Assembly (NCBI GenBank): GCA_021295655.1
Contig: JAGWBX010000001.1
Coordinates: forward strand, 80,672-117,121
Reading direction: 5' to 3'
From: Candidatus Latescibacterota bacterium
GTDB lineage: Bacteria; Latescibacterota; UBA2968; GCA-2709665
DNA length: 36,450 bases
The position numbers and the translations under genes are program-made. The notes under the pieces were generated by a model that was not told the origin of the DNA, made no database searches, and saw only the letters and a list, made by a program, of their open reading frames with translations. Each line of letters opens with the position of its first letter. The first letter of the stretch is position 1. This document shows, in pieces, positions 15,966-24,844 of this stretch.

Positions 15966-16038
15966 TGCCCCTGGCAGGACTCGAACCTGCGACCAACGGA
16001 TTAGGAATCCGCTACTCTATCCACTGAGCTACAGGGGC
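15966..16038 (-). tRNA. tRNA-Arg (anticodon CCT)
   Basis: 73 bases on the minus strand, full cloverleaf: acceptor stem GCCCCTG/CAGGGGC with discriminator A, D-loop GCTCAGTGGATAGAGT, anticodon arm CGGAT-TCCTAAT-type loop with CCT, and T-loop GGTTCGAGTCC. It reads AGG. CCA is not encoded; TTT follows the discriminator. It lies 26 bases after apt and may share its transcript. Confidence 0.96.
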
Positions 16039-16064
16039 ATCATAGACCGGAATTGTACGCGCGT

Positions 16065-16577
16065 TTAATAGGAGATCAGCGCCGTCACGGCTTCTCCCTT
16101 CAGCCTGGAGCGCCCGTTGAGTGCCGTCAATTCGATCAGAAAGGAAATACCGTGAATCTGACCGCCAAGACCCTTGACCAGACGGACGGCGGCCTCCATG
16201 GTACCACCCGTCGCCAGCAGATCGTCCAGGAGAAGCACCCGCTGCCCGTGCGCGACAGCGTCGGTATGGATTTCAATGTTGTCCGTGCCGTACTCCAGAA
16301 CATAGCTCGCCGTAGCCGTCTTTGAGGGCAACTTTCCGGATTTTCTGATCGGTACGAATCCCGCACCCAGATCCCGGGCGACCGCGGCGCCCAGAATGAA
16401 ACCCCTGGACTCGATCCCTGCTACAAGCGACACGCCGGCATTCCTGTACGGGTCGGCAAGTTGTCGAATGGCGGCATCGAGCGCCGCGGGGTCCTTCAAC
16501 AAGGTTGTGATATCCTTGAAGAGGATCCCCGGTTTCGGAAAATCCGGCACTTCACGGATATATTTCAAGAGATTCAC
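16065..16577 (-). CDS. apt: Adenine phosphoribosyltransferase
   Basis: 170 aa, the usual size. It salvages adenine with PRPP to AMP. The N-terminus YIREVPDFPKPGILFKDIT is diagnostic, AGIESRGFILG forms the hood region, and the PRPP-binding motif VLLLDDLLATGGT is at 114-126. Start ATG at 16577. It follows the acylphosphatase gene by 15 bases in an apparent three-gene unit with the FAD-linked dehydrogenase. No metabolic link among the three is obvious. Confidence 0.96.
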   Translation of the reverse strand: MNLLKYIREVPDFPKPGILFKDITTLLKDPAALDAAIRQLADPYRNAGVSLVAGIESRGFILGAAVARDLGAGFVPIRKSGKLPSKTATASYVLEYGTDNIEIHTDAVAHGQRVLLLDDLLATGGTMEAAVRLVKGLGGQIHGISFLIELTALNGRSRLKGEAVTALISY

Positions 16578-16592
16578 CAGGCGCCCCGCTTT

Positions 16593-16874
16593 CTACCAAC
16601 GTATCTCGAATTCATCTTCTGAACCGTGAACAGGCCTCGGATGTGTCGCTGTATTCCGCACATCGGCGCCCGGAGGTCCCGTGCGGACCGCTTCGACGAG
16701 GGCCGAAATGCCGTTGGGTTCGCCTTCTGCCTCAAGCACCACGCTCTCGTCGACGCAGTTGCGCACGTACCCGACCAGGCCCAGGTTCTGCGCAACCCGA
16801 CATACGAAAAAACGAAAACCCACGCCCTGAACAATGCCCGTTACCCGGACATGGATTCGCCGCCGGGAATTCAT
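16593..16874 (-). CDS. acyP: Acylphosphatase
   Basis: 93 aa, the normal size. It hydrolyses acyl phosphates such as acetyl- or 1,3-bisphosphoglycerate. The phosphate-binding loop GIVQGVGFRFF carries the catalytic arginine, and the catalytic asparagine is in GYVRNCVDESV. The ATG overlaps the stop of the upstream dehydrogenase gene (ATGA at 16871-16874), so translation is probably coupled. The open frame 30 codons further upstream lies inside that gene and is not part of the family. Confidence 0.94.
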   Translation of the reverse strand: MNSRRRIHVRVTGIVQGVGFRFFVCRVAQNLGLVGYVRNCVDESVVLEAEGEPNGISALVEAVRTGPPGADVRNTATHPRPVHGSEDEFEIRW

Positions 16875-19738
16875 ACCTCCTCTTCGGGCGCGACCGCTTC
16901 CCACAGAATCTGAATCGGGTGACGCGCGGTCCGTCCCGTGGCATGGAAAATCTGTTGTCTGCACGACAGACCTGCGGCAGCGATTTCCGTATCCGTCCCC
17001 GCCTGCCGGACGACCTTCAGGAGCCGGTCTTCGCCCATTTTCAGGGAAATGTCATAGTGTTCCGTCTGATATCCGAATGCGCCGGCCATCCCGCAGCAGG
17101 CCGAATCGATGGCTGATGCAGAGTATCCTGGGGGTAAGTTCAACACATCCAGAGAGGGTACGATGCCCCAGAGCGCCTTCTGATGGCAGTGTCCGTGGAC
17201 GAGTATCTCCTTCTTCAGGTTCGAAAAGGTCACCTGCAACTCGCCGCGTTCAGCCAGCATGCTCAGATAGGACTCCAATGTATAGCACCGTTCGGAAACC
17301 TCCCGGACACGCGTGTCCGTGTTAAGCTCCGGATAGTCGTCCGTCAACATTGAAACACAACTGGGTTCGAAGCCCACGATATCGTACCCCTGCGAAACGT
17401 ACGCATGCAGATGCCGCGTGTTGAACGCCAGATTCTCCTTAACCTGCTCGATCATGCCGCTGGACAGGAGGGGCCGGCCGCAGCACCGTTTCGTTGGCAG
17501 GATAACCTCATATCCCGCGGCCTCGAGAAAGTGCGTGGCCGAAATGCCGATATCGGGTTCATTGAACGTAAGATACGTGTCATTGAAAAGCACCACCTTG
17601 CGCTCACGCGGCCGCTTCGCGCGCCCGGCAAACCAGTCCGTGAACGTCTGCCGGGCGAATGGGGGCAAGGCCCTTTTCGGCGCAATGCCAAGAAACCGCA
17701 TTCCCATCCTCGCAAGTCCGGTACCGGAAAACCAGTTCGAGAGGGGCGCCAGTGCGCATCCGGCACGGTTCAGGGTCTCAATATTGCCGAATAACCACTC
17801 CCTGAGCGGTCTTCCATGCTTGCCGTAGTAGTGCGCGAGAAATTCATATTTGATTTTGGCCATGTCCACGTTTGACGGGCATTCCGACTTGCACGCTTTA
17901 CACTCGAGGCACAGGTCCAGGATCTCGTAGACCCGCTCGTCGGCCAGCCCGCCCTCAAGTCCGCCGGATATGGCGGCCCGGAGCGCATTTGCCCTTCCGC
18001 GGGTTGAATGGGCCTCGTCGAGCGTAGCCATATACGAAGGACACATCGTCCCATGGAGCTTCTTTCTGCACGCACCAACGCCGTTGCACATCTCCACCGC
18101 CCGATTGAATCCACCGTCGGCCGAGAAGTCGAAGTGGGTGCGCGGCTCCTGTGCCGTGTACGCCGGACCGAATCGCAGGTTTTCCGTCATCATTGGCGCG
18201 TCCACGATCTTTCCCGGATTCATCAACCCCTGCGGGTCGAACGCGCGTTTGATTTCCCGAAACGCATTGTACAGCGTCGAACCGAATACCTGCTCATTCC
18301 AGCAGCTTCGGGCCAGGCCATCCCCGTGCTCGCCGCTCATCGCTCCACCGTATTTCAGCACCAGATCCCGCACGGCCTCGGCGATCGACCGCATTCTGGC
18401 CACGCCCGCCGCGGTTTTCAGATTCACCATCGGACGGATGTGGAGCAGGCCCACGCTGGCATGCGCGTAGTAGCCGGCCGTCGTATCGTGCTCATGTACG
18501 ATACGCTCGAAGTCGCCGATATAATCCGGCAGCTTTTCCGGAGACACTGCGGAATCCTCTACGAATGCCAAGGGTTTCGTATCCCCTTTGACGCCCATCA
18601 GCAACCCCAGGCCTGACTTGCGCACACTCCAGACATCGGCCTGTTCCTTTGCCGACACGGCCCGTCGAAAACCGTAGCCGAGACCATGTTTCGACATTGC
18701 GTCTTCAAGCGAGTCAAGCCGCGGCATCAAAACGTCGAGCGAATCTCCGAAATACTCCACCACAAGCACCGCCCTGGGATCTCCCTCAACCCATCCGCGT
18801 TGCCTTGACAAAGCGATCGATCCGCGGGTTTGCTCCAGAATCATGCGATCCACCAGTTCCACGGCCGCCGGTCCGGTCTCGAGGATGGGCGAAACGGCCG
18901 CCATGGATTCGATCAGATCCTCGAATTGCACGACGCCCAACACTCTGGCCCCCGGAAGCGGAATCACGCGCAGCCTGGCTTCCAGCACGGTGGCGAGGGT
19001 ACCCTCGGATCCCACGATCATACGTGACATATTGAACGGTTTCTGCTTCGTGAATTCATCGAGGTTGTAACCGCCCACGCGACGCAGGATCTTCGGGTAC
19101 CGCCGATCGATTTCGGATCGGTGGATCCGGGCGAGCCGCATGACTTCCCGGTACGTCCTGCCTTCCAGATCCGCCAGCGCGGCTTTCTCGACGACTTCCT
19201 CCTCGGACAATTCCCTTAACAGGGTTTCCGTACCGTCTGCGAGAGCCACCTCGAGTTCGAGCACGTGGTCGATGGTTTTCCCGTAGATGACCGAATGGGC
19301 CCCCGCCGAATTGTTGCCGATCATCCCCCCGATGGTTGCACGGCTGCTCGTGGCCACGTCCGGGGCGAATTGCAGACCATATGGCTTCAGGTACGCGTTC
19401 AATTCGTCCAGGACCACGCCGGGCTGCACCCGCACCCAGCCCTCCTCTTCATTCAATTCGAGGATATTGTTCATAAACTTGGACAGATCCATAATCACGG
19501 CAGGGCCCACGCTCTGTCCTGCAAGTGCCGTCCCTCCGCCGCGCGGCAATACGGGTACACCGAATTCCCGTGCAAGCCGCATGACCCGCAGGACGTCCTG
19601 CCGGTGCCTGGGCAGAACGACCCCGATCGGTTCAATCTGGTACATGCTCGCATCGGTACTGTACAGTAACCGCGAGGCCTTATCGAACCGTACCTCGCCG
19701 GACAGTTCCCGTTCAAGTGCCGATAACAGGGCCTCCAT
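16871..19738 (-). CDS. FAD-linked and Fe-S 2-hydroxyacid dehydrogenase (YdiJ/D-lactate dehydrogenase type)
   Basis: About 955 aa, a fusion of a GlcD-like FAD half and a GlpC-like iron-sulfur half. The FAD-binding type-4 domain shows LPRGGGTALAGQSVG and GGMIGNNSAGAHS. The cap domain ends with GAMSGEHGDGLARS. Then come cysteine clusters CNGVGACRK with MCPSYMAT, and CLECKACKSECPSNVDM for 4Fe-4S centres. The C-terminal part has two CCG motifs (CCGRPL, CCGMAGAFGY). Such enzymes oxidise D-lactate or D-2-hydroxyglutarate and pass electrons to the membrane chain. Substrate cannot be read from sequence. I prefer the ATG at 19738, which has GAGGGAG upstream; another ATG lies at 19759. It is divergent from the ceramidase-like gene. 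Confidence 0.92.
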   Translation of the reverse strand: MEALLSALERELSGEVRFDKASRLLYSTDASMYQIEPIGVVLPRHRQDVLRVMRLAREFGVPVLPRGGGTALAGQSVGPAVIMDLSKFMNNILELNEEEGWVRVQPGVVLDELNAYLKPYGLQFAPDVATSSRATIGGMIGNNSAGAHSVIYGKTIDHVLELEVALADGTETLLRELSEEEVVEKAALADLEGRTYREVMRLARIHRSEIDRRYPKILRRVGGYNLDEFTKQKPFNMSRMIVGSEGTLATVLEARLRVIPLPGARVLGVVQFEDLIESMAAVSPILETGPAAVELVDRMILEQTRGSIALSRQRGWVEGDPRAVLVVEYFGDSLDVLMPRLDSLEDAMSKHGLGYGFRRAVSAKEQADVWSVRKSGLGLLMGVKGDTKPLAFVEDSAVSPEKLPDYIGDFERIVHEHDTTAGYYAHASVGLLHIRPMVNLKTAAGVARMRSIAEAVRDLVLKYGGAMSGEHGDGLARSCWNEQVFGSTLYNAFREIKRAFDPQGLMNPGKIVDAPMMTENLRFGPAYTAQEPRTHFDFSADGGFNRAVEMCNGVGACRKKLHGTMCPSYMATLDEAHSTRGRANALRAAISGGLEGGLADERVYEILDLCLECKACKSECPSNVDMAKIKYEFLAHYYGKHGRPLREWLFGNIETLNRAGCALAPLSNWFSGTGLARMGMRFLGIAPKRALPPFARQTFTDWFAGRAKRPRERKVVLFNDTYLTFNEPDIGISATHFLEAAGYEVILPTKRCCGRPLLSSGMIEQVKENLAFNTRHLHAYVSQGYDIVGFEPSCVSMLTDDYPELNTDTRVREVSERCYTLESYLSMLAERGELQVTFSNLKKEILVHGHCHQKALWGIVPSLDVLNLPPGYSASAIDSACCGMAGAFGYQTEHYDISLKMGEDRLLKVVRQAGTDTEIAAAGLSCRQQIFHATGRTARHPIQILWEAVAPEEEV

Positions 19739-19998
19739 CAGGTCTCCCTCGTTCGTCATGTGCCGCCAGTGCAGAAGCGCTCGCTTGCGCCGGATTGCAG
19801 CTGATACGTACCGCGAAACCGGTTGCGAAGCGGTCGCACCGGCGCGGACAAACCGATAATGTAACCCATACCGTCGGATACGTCAAGATCCACGGTCCAG
19901 CAGGGCGTACGCTCCGCGAAATCCCTTGACGCCCCCGGCAAATTGCGCTATCAATGAGCCAGGTTCTCATCATGAATCGCAACACGGGAGGGCTAAAC

Positions 19999-21234
19999 GT
20001 GCTGGAAGCCGGTTTTGGCATACAGGACTTCACACCCGATGAACCGTCAGACGGCTCTTTTCGTGTATACGATCCGATCTCATTCCGCGCGCTGATCCTT
20101 CGGAACGGGGACACCAACGTCAGCTTCCTCGCTGGAGACTGTTTCAGCATCGAAGAAGATCTTATGGTCCGCGTGAGGGAACGGGTAAAGGACATCGACT
20201 GGCTGAATCCCGATCACATCCTGCCCTGTGCGTCCCACGTAGGCACCACGCCCATCCTGTTTCAATCCTATGTAAGCATTCCCTGCGAGACACTCAAATA
20301 TTACGGCAGGGAGGACTATTTCGCGGACAATATGGCAGCCGCCATCCGTGAGGCGGCCGATGCGATGGCGCCCTCCCGCCTGGGCGCGGGCGCCGGACCC
20401 GCTCCCAATATTCTGTATAACCGGCGCTCGTACGACCGTGACGGTAAACTGGTCATGAGCAACTTCAAGTTCCCGTACCCGCGCCCCGAACTCACCTATG
20501 CCGACGTGGACGACAACGTATACGTCATGCGAATTGACGATACGGAGGGTAATCCGACCCACTGTGCAATCGTATTCGGCTGCCACGCGCTATGCAGCAC
20601 CGACAAATACGGGCATGTCTCCGCCGACTATCCGGGCGTCGCCCGCAAGGTGGTGGAATCGGCGGGTGTCAATGCGTTGTTTCTTCCCGGCAGTATCGGA
20701 AACGTGGTACCCGTGAGCCGCGCCGGTCGTACCTGCGAGCGCGTGGGCAACAGTGTCGGGGGTGCGGCACTCTACGCTCTGGAACAGGCTGGCATGAACG
20801 GTTCCGTTGATCTGCGTGTCACACAGAAGACCGTTCAGGTGCCCACGTTTGCGCACGAGGATCCCAATGCCGTCGAGTCCGAACTCAAGGCAACGCCGAA
20901 ACGGTCGGACGGACTTCAGCGATTTCAGGCTTACGGCAGTCGGCATTATGTAACGGGAAGACGATTTCTGGACTATACTATAACACGTGTCTCAGCTTGT
21001 GGGTTCAATATTGTCCATCTGCCGGGTGAAATCTTCGTCGAGACCGCGTCCGCGATCAGGTCGGCCGCGCGGGGTGCGCTCACGATTGTCCTGTCGGGGC
21101 CGACCGCCGACGTCGGTTACCTGAGTACCCCCCGTGCCCACCGCGAAGGGGGCATGGAACCCAGGTATGCGGGGCTCGCGGTGGACGGCGAGAGACGGGT
21201 CCGTGCTGCTGCATGCGAGCTTGTGACCGGTTGA
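19999..21234 (+). CDS. Neutral/alkaline ceramidase N-terminal domain-like protein
   Basis: About 411 aa. I chose the GTG at 19999 because GGAGGG lies six bases upstream and it begins LEAGFGIQDFTP, the usual first strand of this family. In-frame ATG codons at 19954 and 19972 have poor sites. Family-like motifs are the histidine in CASHVGTTPIL, NVSFLAGDCFSIEEDL, and FGCHALCSTDK followed by VSADYPG, matching the zinc-site region of neutral ceramidases. LFLPGSIGNVVPVS follows. It lacks the C-terminal Ig-like domain of full ceramidases and any signal peptide, so it is likely cytoplasmic with an unknown amide or ester substrate. A DegT aminotransferase follows after 150 bases on the same strand. 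Confidence 0.82.
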   Translation: MLEAGFGIQDFTPDEPSDGSFRVYDPISFRALILRNGDTNVSFLAGDCFSIEEDLMVRVRERVKDIDWLNPDHILPCASHVGTTPILFQSYVSIPCETLKYYGREDYFADNMAAAIREAADAMAPSRLGAGAGPAPNILYNRRSYDRDGKLVMSNFKFPYPRPELTYADVDDNVYVMRIDDTEGNPTHCAIVFGCHALCSTDKYGHVSADYPGVARKVVESAGVNALFLPGSIGNVVPVSRAGRTCERVGNSVGGAALYALEQAGMNGSVDLRVTQKTVQVPTFAHEDPNAVESELKATPKRSDGLQRFQAYGSRHYVTGRRFLDYTITRVSACGFNIVHLPGEIFVETASAIRSAARGALTIVLSGPTADVGYLSTPRAHREGGMEPRYAGLAVDGERRVRAAACELVTG

Positions 21235-21384
21235 TTCCTGTCTACAGCAGCCGCCGGTCTCCGGCTTCGAGTATTTTTTCCACAAACACCCACGTCGTTC
21301 CGGCTTCATGCCGAGGAGCGGTGTACGTTCCGATACCTGGGCCGGAGATGACGGAAAGGTCCCGGTCATTTCACGGGAGAACCG

Positions 21385-22632
21385 ATGCCAGATGTGATTT
21401 CCGCAGACCGGCTGGCGGTAAACGGGGGCACCCCCGTCCGCGATCGACTCAAGAATCCGTGGCCTTCCTGGCCCGCAACCACCGAGGCCGAGTGGAAACG
21501 CGAAATCGAGCCGGCCCTTCGGGAAGTATACCTTGAAAAAACAGAGGGTCTTCCGGCAACCAGGAGCGACCGGTTCGGTCACGCATTCGCGGCCTATTGC
21601 GGCGCAGGCTACGGCCTGATGATGCCGCACGGCACCGACGCGATTTCCGCATCCATAGCAGGTGCGCTCGATCTCGACGGTCTCCGGGAAGGCGGAGAAA
21701 TCATCATCCCGAACTATACATTTATCGCTACGGCCAGCGCCGCCCTTTCCGTGCGATGCAGGCTGGCATTGGTGGATATCGACCCGGTGAGCTTTACACT
21801 CGACCCGAACGCGGTCCAGGCGGCCATAACCGATCGGACGGTAGGCATTCTTCCTGTGCATATCGGGGGGCACCCCGCGGATATGGACGCCCTGAACGCC
21901 ATCGCCCACAGACACGGCCTGGTGGTCATTGAAGATGCCGCTCAAGCCCATGGCGCCGAACACAACGGGCGAAGGGTCGGGCCGCTCGGTGATGTTGGCG
22001 CCTACAGCTTTCAGTCGAGCAAAAACCTGACGGCCGGAGAAGGGGGCTGTCTTGTCACCGACCGTCCGCAGATATACGAACGGGCGTGCGCTTTCAAGGA
22101 TGTCGGTCGGCGCCCTGGCGGCGAACGGTGGGAATACCCGCGGCACGGATGGAACTACAGGACCTCCGAATACCTCGCGTGCATCCTTCTGGTCAGACTC
22201 AAGAGCCTTCAAGTTCAGACCGAGGTTCGAAGCCGCAACGCGGCCTATCTGACCCGGGAACTGCGAAGGATCGGCGGCTTGACCCCGCCGGCGGCGCGTC
22301 CCTGGGTCACACGGCACGGGTATCATCTCTACATGACACGCTACGACCCGGAGCAATTCGGCGGTCGAAGCAGAGACGAATTCATCACGGCCCTGACTGC
22401 CGAGGGGATCGACTGCACCCCCGGCTACCAGCGACCGCTTACGGACGAGGGCGCCCTGAAAAGCGTCACGCAGGAATATCCCGATCGAGTACGCAGGCTT
22501 CCCTGTCCGCATGTTGAATTCGTGTGCAGGCACAGTGTTTGGTTCTATCAGTCCATGCTACTCGGCACCCGGGACGACCTGGACGACATTGCAGAGGCCG
22601 TGGACAAAATCAGGCTCGCGTTTTCACGCTGA
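21385..22632 (+). CDS. DegT/DnrJ/EryC1/StrS family aminotransferase
   Basis: 415-aa PLP enzyme of fold type I. LMMPHGTDAISASIAGAL binds the cofactor phosphate, IIIPNYTFIATASA is the usual next motif, D184 in VIEDAAQAHG contacts the PLP nitrogen, and K213 in FQSSKNLTAGEGG is the Schiff-base lysine. Relatives transaminate keto-sugars or make aminohydroxybenzoate. Here the N-terminal AVNGGTPVRD is the opening common to the large uncharacterised branch. No nucleotide-sugar pathway genes adjoin it; RmlA is 5 kb away on the other strand. Its ATG follows GGGAGAACCG. Confidence 0.92.
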   Translation: MPDVISADRLAVNGGTPVRDRLKNPWPSWPATTEAEWKREIEPALREVYLEKTEGLPATRSDRFGHAFAAYCGAGYGLMMPHGTDAISASIAGALDLDGLREGGEIIIPNYTFIATASAALSVRCRLALVDIDPVSFTLDPNAVQAAITDRTVGILPVHIGGHPADMDALNAIAHRHGLVVIEDAAQAHGAEHNGRRVGPLGDVGAYSFQSSKNLTAGEGGCLVTDRPQIYERACAFKDVGRRPGGERWEYPRHGWNYRTSEYLACILLVRLKSLQVQTEVRSRNAAYLTRELRRIGGLTPPAARPWVTRHGYHLYMTRYDPEQFGGRSRDEFITALTAEGIDCTPGYQRPLTDEGALKSVTQEYPDRVRRLPCPHVEFVCRHSVWFYQSMLLGTRDDLDDIAEAVDKIRLAFSR

Positions 22633-22799
22633 GTTCCAGCGCTGCTGACGACCCCGGTACCCGATCCAGCGCGCTGCCCCGCGTTCACCGGTGAGACCGT
22701 GAACATCGGGATGCGCCATATCTTCCATTCCCGTTCCCATGATCCTGCACAGAACAGATGCTCCGCTCCGCGGTACGCTCCTGGCGGTGATGGTCGCCG

Positions 22800-23189
22800 G
22801 TGCGCGCCGCGCCACCGGTTTACGGGGGGCGGCTTTCGCTCCTCGTGACGCTGAAAGTAAAGAAGGGCTGGCATATCAATGCCAACCCCGCTTCGCTGGA
22901 TTTTCCGATGCCGACGACGCTCGGCATTTCCTCCGGACATCCGATCGAAGGCGTCGAGATTTCCTGTCCGACCGGAAAGATCCTCCGTTTTCCCTTCGCC
23001 GATCGGCCCCTGGCGGTTTACGAAGGCGAAGTCACGATGCCCGCGACCCTGGAAATCGATCCTCTTCCGCCCGGCGACGCGCGGCTGACCCTGGTACTGG
23101 ATTTTCAAGCCTGCGACGTTATCCGGTGCCTGCCGCCATCGTCGATTACCCTTTCGGTTGACGTTATTTCGTCGGGAACCCGTGGATGA
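22800..23189 (+). CDS. DsbD alpha-domain-like dithiol protein, apparently N-terminally shortened
   Basis: 129 aa from a GTG. The sequence KGWHINANPASLDFPMPTTL and the C-terminal FQACDVIRCLPPSSITL are typical of the DsbD N-terminal (alpha) immunoglobulin-like domain, with the redox pair C105 and C110 (C-x4-C). This domain also occurs at the C-terminus of large thioredoxin-domain (DUF255) proteins. No signal peptide is encoded in frame, and a stop sits four codons before the GTG. In another frame, an ATG at 22739 gives a short hydrophobic lead (GTLLAVMVAGA), so a frameshifted signal peptide is possible. The stop overlaps the arsC start (ATGA), which suggests a functional, coupled gene rather than debris. 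Start and completeness are uncertain. Confidence 0.6.
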   Translation: MRAAPPVYGGRLSLLVTLKVKKGWHINANPASLDFPMPTTLGISSGHPIEGVEISCPTGKILRFPFADRPLAVYEGEVTMPATLEIDPLPPGDARLTLVLDFQACDVIRCLPPSSITLSVDVISSGTRG

Positions 23190-23674
23190 AACCGACAGGC
23201 GACCACAGAAAACGGGTCTTGTTTCTCTGCACCGGAAACTCCTGCAGGAGCCAGATGGCGGAAGGCTTCCTCCGGCATCTGGCGGGAGAACGTTTCGAAT
23301 CTCTGAGTGCGGGCACCCGTCCCGTCCCGCTGAATCCGCTTGCAGTGAAGGCAATGGCCGAGGTCGGCATCGACATCTCCAGGCAGCAGTCGAAGGGGCC
23401 CGAAACCTTCGCGGCCCCCCGAATGGACGTCGTCATTACCGTGTGCGCCCGGGCAAATGACAACTGCCCCGTCTACCCCGCCGCTACCGAACGTCTCCAC
23501 TGGGAAATCGACGATCCGGCGGAAACAACCGGAATCGAGGAAGAACGCATGTCCGTCTTTCGAAGCGTCAGAGATGAAATATGCCACCGGATCCGAGCGT
23601 TTCTCGAAGCCGCGGATAATGCGCCGGAGCCGCCCGCTCGAATCGGGCGACCCCTTCGCTCACGTTCTGCCTGA
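23186..23674 (+). CDS. arsC: Arsenate reductase, thioredoxin-coupled type
   Basis: 162 aa of the low-molecular-weight phosphatase fold. The catalytic P-loop CTGNSCRSQMAEGF carries C15, and the resolving pair C87 and C94 lies in VCARANDNCPVYP, the spacing of the thioredoxin-dependent arsenate reductases (Cys10, Cys82, Cys89 in S. aureus numbering). This pair separates it from ordinary tyrosine phosphatases. It reduces arsenate to arsenite. The ATG overlaps the upstream dithiol-domain gene, and ArsS converges from the other side, giving an arsenic context. The C-terminal tail (about 20 residues) is longer than usual and basic. Confidence 0.92.
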   Translation: MKPTGDHRKRVLFLCTGNSCRSQMAEGFLRHLAGERFESLSAGTRPVPLNPLAVKAMAEVGIDISRQQSKGPETFAAPRMDVVITVCARANDNCPVYPAATERLHWEIDDPAETTGIEEERMSVFRSVRDEICHRIRAFLEAADNAPEPPARIGRPLRSRSA

Positions 23675-23697
23675 GAACGTAAACGGCGCCCCGACGT

Positions 23698-24711
23698 TCA
23701 AGCCAGTTCGCCGCCGCAACTGCTTCCGCCGCCGGCGGTGCAACCGAAACAATGGTCGGCGATACGGACCCTTCTGTCGACCAACCATCCCGGCGACACC
23801 TCCCACAGTTTTTTCGGCCGGCCGGACAGATGCATGTCCAGCATCTGGTTGAAATCGCAGTCGTAGATGTTGCCTTCCCAATCTACGCTCACGAGAAAAC
23901 GGCACATAAGGCGATCGATCGTCTGCGCGTTGAATTGGTCCCGCAGCGTCCGGGTGTAGTCGTCGTACTCTCCGCGACGCCTCAGATAGTCGTTAAACCG
24001 GCTGATCGGCATATTCGTTATTGTAAAGAGCCGATTGAACGAAATGCCGTACCGCTCGTCCAGGGCCCGTTTATAGTCGGTCTCGAGTTCGGCCTGCGGC
24101 GGCGGGAGCGAAGCACCGACCGGATTGTACACAAGGTGAAGCAACAGGCCCGAATCCGGTTTTCCGTATCCGATGGCATTCAGGCGTTTGAGCGCCTCGA
24201 TGCTATCGAAGAATACGCCTTTTCCACGCTGCTGATCGACATTTTCCTCCAGATAACACGGCAATGAACAGACCAGTTCCACTTCGTGCTCGCGGTAGAA
24301 ATCGGGCAGGTCTTCCTGGTCCGGTTCAAATATTACGGTAAGGTTGCACCGTACCATGACGCTGCGACCAAGCCGTCGGACCTGCCTGACCAGATATCTG
24401 AAATCGGGGTTCACCTCAGGCGCGCCGCCGGTGATATCAACCAGAGGAATATCCGTGGCGGCGAGAAACGTCAGGATCGACCGCATCGTTTCCCGGGTCA
24501 TCACCTCCGTGCGGTGCGGACCGGCATCGACGTGACAATGCCTGCACGCCTGGTTGCACAGCTTCCCGACGTTGATCTGAAGCGTCTCCAATGCCTCACG
24601 CCGCAGAACGACACCCTCACGCTTGAGACGCGCCCCGAACGACAATGGTCTGACGGGCGCTTCTTCCTGGAATCGGGGTTGAATTGCAAGCAGTTCCGAC
24701 GGCGCTCCCAT
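23698..24711 (-). CDS. arsS: Arsenosugar biosynthesis radical SAM protein ArsS
   Basis: 337 aa. The ATG at 24711 has AAGGAGA six bases upstream; the open frame extends 15 codons further but without a site. The radical-SAM cluster motif is C52-x3-C56-x2-C59 in LCNQACRHCHVDAGP, followed by DITGGAPEVNP. The C-terminal domain ends HCFGCTAGGGSSCGG, a family signature. A selenocysteine is present there in some relatives, but no in-frame TGA is seen here. ArsS acts on trivalent methylated arsenic (dimethylarsinous acid) and an adenosyl group in arsenosugar synthesis. arsC is convergent 23 bases away and the DUF547 gene lies upstream on the same strand. Confidence 0.93.
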   Translation of the reverse strand: MGAPSELLAIQPRFQEEAPVRPLSFGARLKREGVVLRREALETLQINVGKLCNQACRHCHVDAGPHRTEVMTRETMRSILTFLAATDIPLVDITGGAPEVNPDFRYLVRQVRRLGRSVMVRCNLTVIFEPDQEDLPDFYREHEVELVCSLPCYLEENVDQQRGKGVFFDSIEALKRLNAIGYGKPDSGLLLHLVYNPVGASLPPPQAELETDYKRALDERYGISFNRLFTITNMPISRFNDYLRRRGEYDDYTRTLRDQFNAQTIDRLMCRFLVSVDWEGNIYDCDFNQMLDMHLSGRPKKLWEVSPGWLVDRRVRIADHCFGCTAGGGSSCGGELA

Positions 24712-24844
24712 GGGAATCTCCTTTGCGTAAACGGCAGACCGGCGGTTTTCCTTCATTCAGATAGCGGTACCCATCGGACCGAACGACACGGCCATAGCGC
24801 CGAGCGCCCGGCTTTTGGCGCCGTTTCGTGGCATTGTTATTGAG

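Noticed and set aside
20992..22533. A 513-codon open frame on the minus strand
   Set aside because: It lies antisense to both the ceramidase-like and DegT genes, has no recognisable domain, and crosses their gap. It is a by-product of GC-rich codon use on the other strand.
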